NCBI GenBank assembly: GCA_023389035.1
Contig: JAEWFC010000031.1
Span: forward strand, 1 to 64,000
Length of the DNA: 64,000 nt
Source of the DNA: Acidobacteriota bacterium
GTDB lineage: Bacteria > Acidobacteriota > Blastocatellia > Pyrinomonadales > Pyrinomonadaceae
Direction: 5' to 3'
The notes under the pieces are model-generated. The model worked only from the letters and a program-made list of their open reading frames with translations. It ran no database searches and was not told where the DNA came from. This document shows, piece by piece, positions 44,095 through 53,800 of the stretch (position 1 is its first letter; every line of letters starts with the position of its first letter). Both the position numbers and the translations under genes were made by a program.

Positions 44095-45516
44095 TTAACT
44101 CCAACTCCTGCAAAATTCACTGATAACTACGGCCATCCGCTCACCGCATTTTCCATCGGTAAAGCCGCACACGTATTCTACTATCCAGCGTCGCTTTTCT
44201 CGATGGAGCGATGGGTCTTCAAGATATGCCTTAACGGCGTTTTCCAGTTCATCGGGATCGTTTACCAGCCATACTCCGCCGGATTCCGCGATCGGTTTGA
44301 AATGGTTCCATTTGTGGTTAACGTCCTTGACAAGCTGCTGATCGGCTTGCCCGGGCTGCGGGTCGAAATCGAGATTGACGACAGGTTTATCAAAGATGGC
44401 TGCGTCCACCGTTACTGTGGATGAAAGATTTATCACTACATCAGCATGGCGAAAGGTATTTACCCATTCGACGATCTGTTCGCGGTCCTGCGTGCGATGC
44501 GTCAGGGCCTTTCCGGCATTCGGTGTTTCCTGGAGGCGAACGCTTGGCCCAAAGCCGTCAAAGAGCTCACGCATCTCAGCGTTATCGTGGATCGGATGGG
44601 GCCGTACGAGCATCTGCACGTCGCCGAGTTTGCCGGCTGCGACACGCTTTGCCATCTCGACCGCGCCGTGGTGCTCTTTCAGGAAATTTGGTGAACCGAT
44701 GGCATAGACGATCAGCTTCTTTGCGGGATCAAGGGCTTGGCCGCGGCAAAATTCTACCCGATCAACATAAAACTTCTCGTTATAAAACACATCGAACTGC
44801 GGGGCTCCGACCACGTAAACGGGTGCTTGCCGGGTGTGAGGGTAAAACTCGTGCAGTTCCTGTTTCGCTCGCTCATTCCAGACGATGTAGCCGTCATAGC
44901 GGAAGACCATCCGGTTCTTGGTCGATATATTGTCCCACGACGGTATATAAGCAAGGGTCGGGATACCAAGCCGTTTGGCTGTTGAAAATATGCCGGGCTG
45001 CTCAAATTGAAACGGCCCGGTCGAAAGTAGTACATCGGGCCTATCGGCGACCAGCCTGTCTCTTGCCTCGTCGGATCGCGGGTAAGCGAGCAGGAGCTTT
45101 TCAAGATTTGCCTCGACCGCTCGCTCAGCGTGCAGATACGCGAGTGCTCGCGCCGGCGGCTTTAACGCCCGCAGCTTGAATGAAAGCTGTTTGTTGCGAA
45201 CGTGTTCCATCATGCTCATCCGGCTGGGCAGCTGGTAACGGTAGTCCCAAATATATTCATTGAACCGCCGCAGAAAGTTATGCGGCATCTCACGAAACGA
45301 TCTGACGGCCGGCAGCGATCGGACATCAGCATTTATATCGCGCCAGCTAGAACCCGCATCTGCATCGGCGAACGAAGATGCCCAGATAGAAACATCACCC
45401 ATCTCCGCAAGCCGATCGACCAGGCCCGTGTACAGGTAGACGCGGTCAACGAGCAGCGAGGTTGAGAGCAGCAGATATTTATAACGGCTTCTAACTCCGA
45501 CCGTTCCATTTCGCAT
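44095..45516 (-). CDS. GT-B-like protein, paralogue of the protein at 40714
   Basis: 473 residues. Shares with the 40714 protein the segments IPTxxYIxSWDNI, YxxVWNExxKxEL, VxGxPQFDxF and the FDKPVxNxxF block, with a better-preserved phosphate-binding-like MLVRPHPIH. Likely glycosyl- or phospho-polyol transferase. Directly followed by asnB. Upstream lies a 460-bp non-coding region with tandem repeats, so this gene may start a transcript. Confidence 0.7.
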   Translation of the reverse strand: MRNGTVGVRSRYKYLLLSTSLLVDRVYLYTGLVDRLAEMGDVSIWASSFADADAGSSWRDINADVRSLPAVRSFREMPHNFLRRFNEYIWDYRYQLPSRMSMMEHVRNKQLSFKLRALKPPARALAYLHAERAVEANLEKLLLAYPRSDEARDRLVADRPDVLLSTGPFQFEQPGIFSTAKRLGIPTLAYIPSWDNISTKNRMVFRYDGYIVWNERAKQELHEFYPHTRQAPVYVVGAPQFDVFYNEKFYVDRVEFCRGQALDPAKKLIVYAIGSPNFLKEHHGAVEMAKRVAAGKLGDVQMLVRPHPIHDNAEMRELFDGFGPSVRLQETPNAGKALTHRTQDREQIVEWVNTFRHADVVINLSSTVTVDAAIFDKPVVNLDFDPQPGQADQQLVKDVNHKWNHFKPIAESGGVWLVNDPDELENAVKAYLEDPSLHREKRRWIVEYVCGFTDGKCGERMAVVISEFCRSWS

Positions 45517-45976
45517 TTAACGAATACTAAGGCTTGAAGATCTGTGCGAATCTGCCTGCGTGTACTCCTAGATCGAGGTTAGACAGCAGCCTTCTTCAGC
45601 TCCGACACAGTGAATTTCAACCGGCAACTATTAGGCCCCTTAAGAAAAAAGCAAAATTTTCCAAAAAAACTACTTAACTTCAGCCTAAAACTACTGATTT
45701 TAGGGTTAGAACTATTTAACTTTTTCCCGAAACTATTGATTTTTCTTGCAAAACTACTGATTTTAGGCTTAAAACTACTTAACTTTTTCCCGAAACTACT
45801 GATTCTTCTTGCAAAACTACTGATCTCTTTTGTACAAAAACGGAACTTTGACTCGAAAACCAGTATTTCGCTCAAGAAATTAGTTAATTTCCGCAGTATC
45901 TCAGTAGACCTGGTGCCTCAAACTTCCGGTATTACATTGGAACGATCAAGTCAGGTACACGATCGGCAAACGCGCT
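45517..45976. other. Intergenic region holding the 21-bp repeat array
   Basis: 460 bp between two minus-strand genes. Apart from the repeat patch no gene is supported. A TTG-initiated minus frame (45579-45875) and a plus frame (45610-46164) run through the repeats, but neither has a ribosome site and both owe their openness to the 21-bp period. Confidence 0.5.
45667..45834. repeat. 21-bp tandem repeat, eight clear units
   Basis: Eight head-to-tail units of exactly 21 bp, each beginning aaactact (or gaactatt/aaactatt). Units alternate in a 63-bp higher-order pattern: ...gattttaggctta, ...taactttttcccg, ...gattttcttgca-like endings recur at units 2-4 and 5-7. Degenerate units continue on both sides (to about 45897). 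Because 21 is a multiple of 3, the minus strand reads as seven-residue repeats such as SSFGKKL / SSFARKI. Confidence 0.92.
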
Positions 45977-46879
45977 CTATGGCCTTCGCGATCCAAGGGC
46001 ACGTTTTTGGAACTCGCTCAGATCCGCCAACCCTGGTCCCGGCCGGACGTGCAGAAGCTGTTTTGATTCCGATGCCGGTGAGGTGTACATACACGTATAC
46101 ATCAGCCGGTCTTTCGTCCGGGCTTCGCCTCCTTTGTGGTACCCGCGCGTATCGGCAAAGATGATCGAAAACTTCTTACCTGTCCCGATTCGCCATCGTT
46201 CCCGCGGATAAACGGCTGACATCTGCTCGTCGGTCGTGCGTCGTACACTGCCCTCGATCTCGAATTCGGGTTTGATCGAACGATGCGCACCGCGCCGATG
46301 TGTCCCCGGAGCATAGGTGAACGGGCCTGTTCCCTCGTCAACGTCGTCGAGATAGAAGAATGCCTTCAAGATATAGTTATCTTCGCGGTCAAAATGCCAG
46401 AGCTGCGATTCGCGAGGCCGACCTTTCGAAGCCGCCGTGATCCACACGTTGTAATACCGAAGCTTTGCGGTCATTCTCAGGTACGCGTTCGCGATCTGTA
46501 AAAATGGCTTGCTTAGCGCCACCCGTGCAAATGGACTTTCCGCGTCAAACAAAGGCTCGCTGCCGAGCAGCTCAATGTTAAATGTCTTTTGTCCGATCGA
46601 CAGATCGCTGTCTACCGTTTCCTTCATCCGTCTGACATCATCTGCCCGTCGAACGAGCAGCTCGCCCGCCGCACTTTCCAGCTCACGCACGAGATCACTT
46701 TCCAAGAGCCGCTCAGCGGATGTAGATGCGACCCCGTTCTGATCAAGTTCGCCGACCACACGCCGAACCTCGTCATTCAGCCCTCGCTTTCCATCAGCAA
46801 TATACCGAAGCGTCGGCCGCAAATTAGCACCGAACCGCCAATAGATACCGGATCTCTTGATCGAACGAGCTAGCGTCAT
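45977..46879 (-). CDS. Phytanoyl-CoA dioxygenase (PhyH)-like Fe(II)/2-oxoglutarate oxygenase
   Basis: 300 residues. Iron-binding facial triad H162-x-D164 in WHFDRED and distal H248 in DTRGYHKGG; the turn FFYLDDVDEGTGPFTYAPGTH (174-194) is typical of the family, and R255/K256 region may bind 2-oxoglutarate. Such enzymes hydroxylate or otherwise oxidise small substrates; in glycan loci they may act on sugars or lipid carriers. Lies 34 nt downstream of Wzt. Confidence 0.85.
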   Translation of the reverse strand: MTLARSIKRSGIYWRFGANLRPTLRYIADGKRGLNDEVRRVVGELDQNGVASTSAERLLESDLVRELESAAGELLVRRADDVRRMKETVDSDLSIGQKTFNIELLGSEPLFDAESPFARVALSKPFLQIANAYLRMTAKLRYYNVWITAASKGRPRESQLWHFDREDNYILKAFFYLDDVDEGTGPFTYAPGTHRRGAHRSIKPEFEIEGSVRRTTDEQMSAVYPRERWRIGTGKKFSIIFADTRGYHKGGEARTKDRLMYTCMYTSPASESKQLLHVRPGPGLADLSEFQKRALGSRRP

Positions 46880-46913
46880 TTAATGCTTAGTCTGTGCCTC
46901 GCGACCTCACCAC

Positions 46914-48212
46914 CTATAGAACTTCGTTCGACAGACGGCCTTGGACTACGGCAGCCGAACCCACCAGGTCAGGCGTAACAATGTTCCATGTAATTTCAGG
47001 AAGCAATATCCCTCGATTTGACGCCTCAAATTCATCCGCCACCTCGAAAGTTATCCTTTCGGATTCAGAACGCCGCGACCTGCCCGGGTCGGCCACCAAC
47101 ATTTTGAAGTAAAGGGAGTAAACGCCGGGATTTAACCAAAGAGTTGGAACGTTTAGCCGCAGCTTTTGCGATCCTTCAAGCTTAGGTATTCCAATGTCAG
47201 CAAGATTTATCCGGTCGTGCACGATCTGCTGACCACCTGCATTATGGATCAGACAGATCAACGATACGTTTGAGTAACCACTTCCCGAGACATCGACTGA
47301 GATCTCAAAGCGTTCGTCTCGCTTTAGCCTTGCGGTGAGGACATTATTTATCCGTATGCCGCCGATCTCTGCAGGTCGATCGATCGCAGGCGAACCCTCG
47401 GGCACTTCAGCGTTACCAACGTGCAGACCGGCGTACCGAGCTATACAATCCACCACCGAGCCTTCGAACTTGATCTGCCCCGAATCGATCAAGATTCCCC
47501 GCTTGCACAAAGCGTGGACTGCGCTCATATTGTGACTGACGAATAGGACGGTTCGGCCTTCTTTGCGGCCGACCTCTTCCATTTTGCCCAGGCATTTCTT
47601 TTGAAACTCTGCGTCGCCGACGGCTAGGACCTCATCGACGATCAAGATCTCGCTTTCGAGGTGAGCGGCGACGGCGAATGCGAGGCGGACGGACATTCCT
47701 GAGGAATACCGTTTGACGGGCGTGTCGATATATCGTTCGACACCGCTGAAATCTACTATCTCATCAAGCTTGCGGTCGATCTCCTTTTTACGCATCCCCA
47801 GGATCGAGCCGTTCAGATATATATTCTCGCGGCCGGTCAATTCGGGATGAAAACCCGTCCCCACCTCAAGCAGGCTCGCAACACGGCCTTTTATTTTGAT
47901 CCGGCCGGTCGTCGGTGCGGTGACGCGTGAAAGCAGCTTTAGCAGCGTGCTTTTCCCTGCACCATTTCGGCCAATAATGCCGACAGCGTCGCCCTGCTCG
48001 ATCTCAAGATTGATGTCCTTTAGACTCCAGACGACGTTCGACTCGCTCTTGGTGGTGCGGTCATTCACCTCGCCCAGTTTTAAGAACGGATCTTCACGCC
48101 CCATCACGCGCGTCACGAACCAGCGTTCGATATCACGGCTGATGGTGCCCGTGCCGATCTGCCCGATCTGATAGGCTTTTGATAGGTCTTCTACACGTAT
48201 GGCAACGCTCAT
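46914..48212 (-). CDS. wzt: Polysaccharide ABC exporter ATPase with C-terminal glycan-binding domain
   Basis: 432 residues. Walker A GRNGAGKST (81-89), ABC signature YSSGMSVRLAFA (about 169-180), Walker B ILIVDEVLAVGD, H-loop VSHNM. The extra C-terminal domain (about 270-432) is the Wzt-type beta-sandwich that in O-antigen exporters recognises the modified end of the chain. Together with the overlapping permease gene (48209) it forms the inner-membrane exporter. The presence of the C-terminal domain suggests length control through a terminal modification; several methyltransferases in the locus could supply it (inference). Confidence 0.93.
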   Translation of the reverse strand: MSVAIRVEDLSKAYQIGQIGTGTISRDIERWFVTRVMGREDPFLKLGEVNDRTTKSESNVVWSLKDINLEIEQGDAVGIIGRNGAGKSTLLKLLSRVTAPTTGRIKIKGRVASLLEVGTGFHPELTGRENIYLNGSILGMRKKEIDRKLDEIVDFSGVERYIDTPVKRYSSGMSVRLAFAVAAHLESEILIVDEVLAVGDAEFQKKCLGKMEEVGRKEGRTVLFVSHNMSAVHALCKRGILIDSGQIKFEGSVVDCIARYAGLHVGNAEVPEGSPAIDRPAEIGGIRINNVLTARLKRDERFEISVDVSGSGYSNVSLICLIHNAGGQQIVHDRINLADIGIPKLEGSQKLRLNVPTLWLNPGVYSLYFKMLVADPGRSRRSESERITFEVADEFEASNRGILLPEITWNIVTPDLVGSAAVVQGRLSNEVL

Positions 48213-49069
48213 ACAGTATCTACGAAACTCTTCTCCGTCTTGTTAAAGATCATCATCCCAGCGAGCAGTATCGAGAATGTTGCGACGGCACTATAGCCGA
48301 GCGACCACGCGGTGAATTCACCCTGACCGAGAAAGCCATGCCTAAATGCCTCGATGATCGCGGTCATTGGGTTGAGCTCGATTATCCATCGATATTTGTC
48401 CGGTGCCGCGCTCAATGGATAGATCACGGTCGTCATATACATAAGCAGCTGCACGCCGAACTGCACGAGAAAGCTCAGGTCACGATATTTGGTGGTCATC
48501 GCCGTGATGATCAGCCCGATGCCCAAACCAAGCAAAGCCATCAGCACGATCAGCAGCGGGAACAAAAGAATCGCCCACGTCGGGCTAAAACTTGCTCCCG
48601 ACACTGCGAAATAGATCATCATTCCCAGGAAAAGAAGCATCTGCACGCCGAATCGCACGAGGTTGCTCGCCACGATGCTGAGCGGCATTATCAATCGCGG
48701 GAAATAGACCTTACCGAATATGTTCGCGTTGTCTTTAAAGACGGTGCTCGTCTTTGTGATGCAGTCGCCGAAATAGTTCCAGGCCGTGATGCCGGCAAGA
48801 TAAAACAGCGGCTGCGGCAAACCGTCAGTGCTTATTCCCGCAAGATTTCCGAAAATGAACGTAAAGATAATGGTCGTCGCAAGCGGCTGTATAAAGAACC
48901 ATAGCGGACCGAGGACGGTCTGCTTATAGAACGCAACGAAATCGCGCTTGACGAACATTAGCAGCAGGTCACGATAGTGCCAGACCTCTCGCAGCTTTAG
49001 ATCGATGAGCGAGCTACGCCCCTCGATTATCATGTCCCAATCAGTATTGTGCTCTGCTGCGTTCTGCAT
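48209..49069 (-). CDS. wzm: Polysaccharide ABC exporter permease
   Basis: 286 residues, six membrane segments, ABC2-type permease. YRDLLLMFVKRDFVAFYKQTVLGPLWFFIQP near residue 31-60 and the TKYRDLSFLVQFGVQLLMYMTTVIYP region near 195 are typical of Wzm/TagG. Overlaps wzt by 4 nt and follows the second asnB by 2 nt. Exports a complete lipid-linked glycan across the inner membrane. Confidence 0.94.
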   Translation of the reverse strand: MQNAAEHNTDWDMIIEGRSSLIDLKLREVWHYRDLLLMFVKRDFVAFYKQTVLGPLWFFIQPLATTIIFTFIFGNLAGISTDGLPQPLFYLAGITAWNYFGDCITKTSTVFKDNANIFGKVYFPRLIMPLSIVASNLVRFGVQMLLFLGMMIYFAVSGASFSPTWAILLFPLLIVLMALLGLGIGLIITAMTTKYRDLSFLVQFGVQLLMYMTTVIYPLSAAPDKYRWIIELNPMTAIIEAFRHGFLGQGEFTAWSLGYSAVATFSILLAGMMIFNKTEKSFVDTV

Positions 49070-49071
49070 CT

Positions 49072-50814
49072 TTATTTAGCGGCGGTAGCGGCACGCTCGG
49101 CCAGGCCGACGCTTATCCATTGCCATACGTAAAAGCTATTGTCGCTCGCGCCGTTTCGATAGTCGGCCCACGCCTCGCGAACCTTGTCGGCATCAAGTAG
49201 ACCCCCAATCGGTCCGCGTATCCCGGATTCGATCTTATCGTTCGCCCATTCTGCTAGCGGCCCTCGCAGCCATTCGCGCTGCGGCGTCTGCAAAGCACGT
49301 TTCGGAGCCTCGATCAGATCCTGCGGAAGATATCGCTTACTGATATCACGCAGCATCTTCTTTCCTGTGCCGCCAGCGATCTTGCGGTCAGCAGGCTGCC
49401 GCATCGCAAGCTCAAATAGCCTGTGATCGAGAAATGGTTCGCGAAGCTCGGTCGAGGATCGCATAGAGATACGGTCGTTAAACCTCATCGCACGCGGGAT
49501 CTTTGTAAGCGTTGCGTCACGATACTGCAGGTTGCGCAAGGCATCCGGAAACGGGGCCGGTGTTGCGGGTTTCTCAGCCAGCGAGTGTACGTCGGCACTC
49601 AGGCAATCCGGACGTACCGGGCTACTGCTCGTGCCCTGCAGCAGCGAGTGCCTATTGCCATTTTGCGTCGAGCGATAATAATCGTAACCGGCCCATTGCT
49701 CGTCCATTCCGTTCCCGTCGAGCAAAACTGTTACGCCGCGGTCGCGTGCCGCTTCAAAGACCTTGGCATAAGCAAGCGTCGGAAGTCCGCCGAAAGGTTC
49801 ATCTTGGTAGTAAGCAACATCAGCCGCGAGGGCAGGGACTTCCGCCACGTCGAGCCTGCATTCCACAAGTTCGTGTTTCGTCCGCTCAAGCATCTGCCTG
49901 ACCCATGGCAGCTCGTCGTAATCGGCATCACCGGTCGTGAAGGTAAACGATTTGACGTCACTTTCAGATCCTTCGACCTCATGCACGAGACCGAGCAATA
50001 TCGACGAATCGAGCCCGCCGCTGAGATTTATCCCCACCGGCACGTCGGCACGAAATCTAAGTTTGATCGAATCTTTTAGAAGCTCGAAATACTCGTCGGC
50101 CACAACCTGATCACTGCGAACGTCAGTTTCGTTGCCGATACGCTCAGCGAGGTCGTACCATTTCTTGATCCTTAGCTCGCCCGCCTTCCAGGACATCGAA
50201 TGACCTGCCGGAAGCGCGCTTACGCCTTCAAAAAATGTCTCGTCTACATTGCCGTAGGTGCCGTAGGCAAGATAGCTCGCCCATGTGCGCATGTTCGGAG
50301 CAATCGCGACGCCGGCGGCGTGCAATGCCTTGATCTCACTAGCCGCGAGAACTGTGCCGTCGGATTTACGGCGGTAGTAAAGTGGCTTTACCCCGAAGCG
50401 GTCGCGTGCAATGAACGAGGTCTTCTCGCGCTCGTCCCAAATGATGAACGCGAACATGCCAAGAAGCCGATGTAGGCAGTCCTCACCCCATTTCGCGTAA
50501 GCTGCTAGCAGCACCTCGGTATCTGTCTGCGTTCGAAATGTGTAGCCGCTTTCAAGCTCACGACGCAGCTCGACGTAATTGTAGATCTCACCATTCAGCA
50601 CGATGACGTAACGCCCGTCCGCGCTCTTCATCGGCTGGCGGCCGGCTTCAGAGAGATCAATAATGCTCAAACGATTATGTCCAAGCATGCACATCCCCGC
50701 AGGATCCGAATAAACACCCTCAGCATCCGGCCCCCGATGCCGCTGCGCACCGAGCATTGGATACAGGCCGTCCGGCATCATCCCAGTTCCTAAGATCGCA
50801 CTAATTCCGCACAT
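49072..50814 (-). CDS. asnB: Glutamine-hydrolysing asparagine synthase family protein
   Basis: 580 residues. Cys2 nucleophile (MCGISAIL), HRGPDAEGVY, LNGEIYNYVELR, and the synthetase domain with LSGGLDSSILLG and LLDGNGMDEQWAGYDYY. Second such protein in the window; the two differ in length and sequence and are not recent duplicates. Probably amidates a carboxyl group on a sugar or on an attached amino acid. It is between the exporter and the NRPS-like gene (22-nt gap), so the attached amino-acid route is worth considering. Confidence 0.92.
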   Translation of the reverse strand: MCGISAILGTGMMPDGLYPMLGAQRHRGPDAEGVYSDPAGMCMLGHNRLSIIDLSEAGRQPMKSADGRYVIVLNGEIYNYVELRRELESGYTFRTQTDTEVLLAAYAKWGEDCLHRLLGMFAFIIWDEREKTSFIARDRFGVKPLYYRRKSDGTVLAASEIKALHAAGVAIAPNMRTWASYLAYGTYGNVDETFFEGVSALPAGHSMSWKAGELRIKKWYDLAERIGNETDVRSDQVVADEYFELLKDSIKLRFRADVPVGINLSGGLDSSILLGLVHEVEGSESDVKSFTFTTGDADYDELPWVRQMLERTKHELVECRLDVAEVPALAADVAYYQDEPFGGLPTLAYAKVFEAARDRGVTVLLDGNGMDEQWAGYDYYRSTQNGNRHSLLQGTSSSPVRPDCLSADVHSLAEKPATPAPFPDALRNLQYRDATLTKIPRAMRFNDRISMRSSTELREPFLDHRLFELAMRQPADRKIAGGTGKKMLRDISKRYLPQDLIEAPKRALQTPQREWLRGPLAEWANDKIESGIRGPIGGLLDADKVREAWADYRNGASDNSFYVWQWISVGLAERAATAAK

Positions 50815-50836
50815 CTTGTTCTAGACGCCGACGATG

Positions 50837-53800
50837 CTAAGCGACTGCAACGGCAGCGCTTTCAACTTCCTTCACGTTCGCGCTGACCGCGGGGGCGACT
50901 GATAGAAAAGGTCGGTATTTCTCTGCTAGGTCCGAGGCGAATGGGTAGACCGTTAATGCACCGTGTTGACCCTTTACGTCGACGACTGTAATCTCACCGT
51001 TTACAAATTCCTTCCACCCGAGTTGCCGATCGACCTTTTGCGACGGTTGCTCAGAGGCCCGGAATATCAACAGATCGCCGTCAAATTTGCCAGGCATGTA
51101 GCTATCCATAGCTTTGCGAATGGCCGCATGATTTCGCATCATGTTTTGCGGCAGTTCACGGCCGGTCGCCTTGTTGTATTCGATCGCGAATTGATTCTTC
51201 GTCCAGGCGATCTTGCGTTTGATCTGCTTACGGACTTTTGAAGCCTTTGACCCGACAAAAGCTGCGCGCTGTTTCCAGCTGTCCATAGCGGATAACTGGT
51301 TTCGAATACCTTTCGCTCGAAAAACCAGTGACCCCAGTCGACCACCTCGATCGATGTCATCGGTGGGAACTACATACCCGGGTGCATAAGTATCGAAAAC
51401 AGAGAGCGTGGCGACTGTAGCTTCGGCCTCCCGGAGCTGCCGGGCCGCTTCAAATGCAACAAGGCCCCCAAATGAAGCACCGCACAAATGATACGGTCCG
51501 TCTGGATGCATAGACTGGATCTCAGCGAGATAGTCCCGGGCCATCTCTTCGATATTGTCGTGCGCTGTTTCTGACTTATCCGCTACCCCGCGAGCCTGCA
51601 CACCATAAAACGGCTGATCTTCACCAAGCTCGTTTGCTAGATCTCGGTAAAAAAGAACGTTGCCACCGGCCGCGTGCACACAGAAGACCGGGTCCTCACT
51701 GCCCTCAGACTGTAGTGGGACAATGTACTTCCACTGCACAGGTTCTTTTTGGCCCGAGATCTGTTCTGCAAGTTTTTCGATCGTCGGAGAGTTGATTAGT
51801 ACAGAGAGCGGCAAGTCTATCCCGAATCGGCCTTCGATCTCGACGAACATCGTGACCGATACCAGGGAGTCCCCGCCTAGCGTGAAAAAGTTATCTCGAA
51901 TGCCTATCGGACTTATCGAAAGCAGTCGTTCCCAAATTTCTACCAAGGCCCGCTCAATTTCAGTATTCGCCGCAACAAATTCCACTCCATCTCGGAGTGA
52001 CGTATCTGACGGAACCGGTAGAGCGGTACGGTCTACCTTTCCGTTGGGAGTGATAGGCAAGGAATCGAGTTGCATGAAGACCGACGGCACCATATAGTCT
52101 GGCAGTCGTTCTTCTAGCGATCCGCGCAGCTTTTGAATATCGAGATCTTGTGCCCCAACGATGTATCCGACCAAGAACTTATGATCTGTTTTTTGGCTTG
52201 CTACCACCACCGCCTGACTAATGTCGGGGCAATCCAAAATGCTCTTTTCGATCTCGTTGAGTTCGATCCTGAATCCCCGTATTTTAACCTGATCATCAAT
52301 TCGCCCAAGGAATCTGATCCTGCCGTCCGGTTGAAATTTAGCTCTATCCCCCGTTTTGTACAGCCTGATAGCTCCGCTTCCGAAGTCTTGTTGAACAAAC
52401 TTCTCGGAAGTCTGTAGAGGATCGTTCCGATACCCGCGTGCCAACCCCGCACCTCCGATATGAACCTCGCCAGGCACGCCTTTCGGCACTGGTTGCAAGT
52501 TGCGGTCTAGAATGTAAACTTGGACATTTTGTATTGGTCGTCCTATTGTCGGGTCTTCTTTTTCACCGGGACTGACCGGGTCGCAGGTCGTGACCACAGA
52601 GTTCTCCGTCGGTCCATAATGGTTAATTAGCTCAAAGGGCATTTCGAGACCATGGACGCTGTGCAGTCTGTCCCCTCCTGTCAATAATCGCGAAATCTTT
52701 AAACCGGACGGTATAGGCAGGTCCAATATTGCCTCTGCCAACGGAGTCGGCAAGAAGCATATGGTGATTTCGCGATCAGCAAGCCATCGGAATAATTTCG
52801 GTGGAGACGACCGGGTTTCAACATCGGGAATATGAAGGCTTCCGCCGGCGGCAAGGTACGGCCAGATCTCCCAAACCGACGCATCGAAAGCCGGCCCTGC
52901 GATCCACGTTGCTCTTGTGGAATTTGAAATGCTGTATGTTCGATTATGCCAATCTATCAAATTCAATAAGCCTGCATGTTCGATCTCGACACCTTTGGGC
53001 CTTCCTGACGAACCCGATGTATAGATCACATAGGCAAGATTCCCAAGTGAGGCGTCGGACGGCGGGTTGTCCGTTGACTCGGAGACGATCGAAGTTGATT
53101 CATTGCCGTCGATGGAGATTACACGGCAGTCGCTCACCTGCAAGCCTTCTCGAAGTGTTTCTTGTGTCAGGACCACTCGAGCCGCTGAATCGCGGAGCAT
53201 AAACTCAGTTCGTGCCACCGGATTGGCCGGATCCAGAGGGAGAAATGCTGCGCCTGCTTTCAGGATACCAAGCAAAGCGGTTACCGCTTGAGCGGATCGC
53301 TCCATGTAAACCGCAACCAAACTCTCCGTCACAACCCCCAGCGATCTCAACATGTGGGCGATCTGGTTGCTTTTCCGGTTCAATTCAGCATAGCTCAAGC
53401 TCCCGTTGCTATCAGTTATCGCTTCGGCGTTCGGCATCCGTGCCGCGCATTCGATAAATAACTCGTGGACACACTTCTGTCCGAGCAATGATCGGCCGGT
53501 CGAATTCCAGTCGATCACGATCTCCTTCCGTTCTTCGTTTGATAGAAGTGATAATTTAGCAACTTGCTTACTCGGTGCAGTCGCGATCTCAGATAAGAAT
53601 GAGCTGAAGCTGTCACTCAGACTCTCAAGGATTTCGTTATTTACCTTGCTCGCATCAAAATGCCAAACACATTCCCATGAATTCTCAGTAAGAACGAAAA
53701 TAAGATCGTTATCGAAATCCGCAAATGGCGGTTCGTTGCTCTTACGCCGGATAACCGAAATCGGCATTGCTGCGATTTTGCCTGCCTCGACGGTGCCGCG

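Noticed and set aside
44421..45179. 252-codon plus-strand frame
   Set aside because: Lies entirely antisense to the GT-B-like gene, Arg/Pro/Ser-rich shadow translation without domain motifs.
45667..45834. CRISPR array
   Set aside because: Units are contiguous 21-bp repeats with no unique spacers and no cas genes nearby.
45579..45875. Minus-strand 98-codon heptad-repeat frame as a firm gene
   Set aside because: TTG start with no ribosome site and composition set by the repeat; kept only as a finding.
45610..46164. Plus-strand 184-codon Leu/Phe-rich frame through the repeat patch
   Set aside because: Its openness comes from the 21-bp period, it has no ribosome site, and its 3' half runs antisense through the PhyH-like gene.
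49423..50079. 218-codon plus-strand frame inside the second asnB
   Set aside because: Antisense shadow of a well-supported gene.
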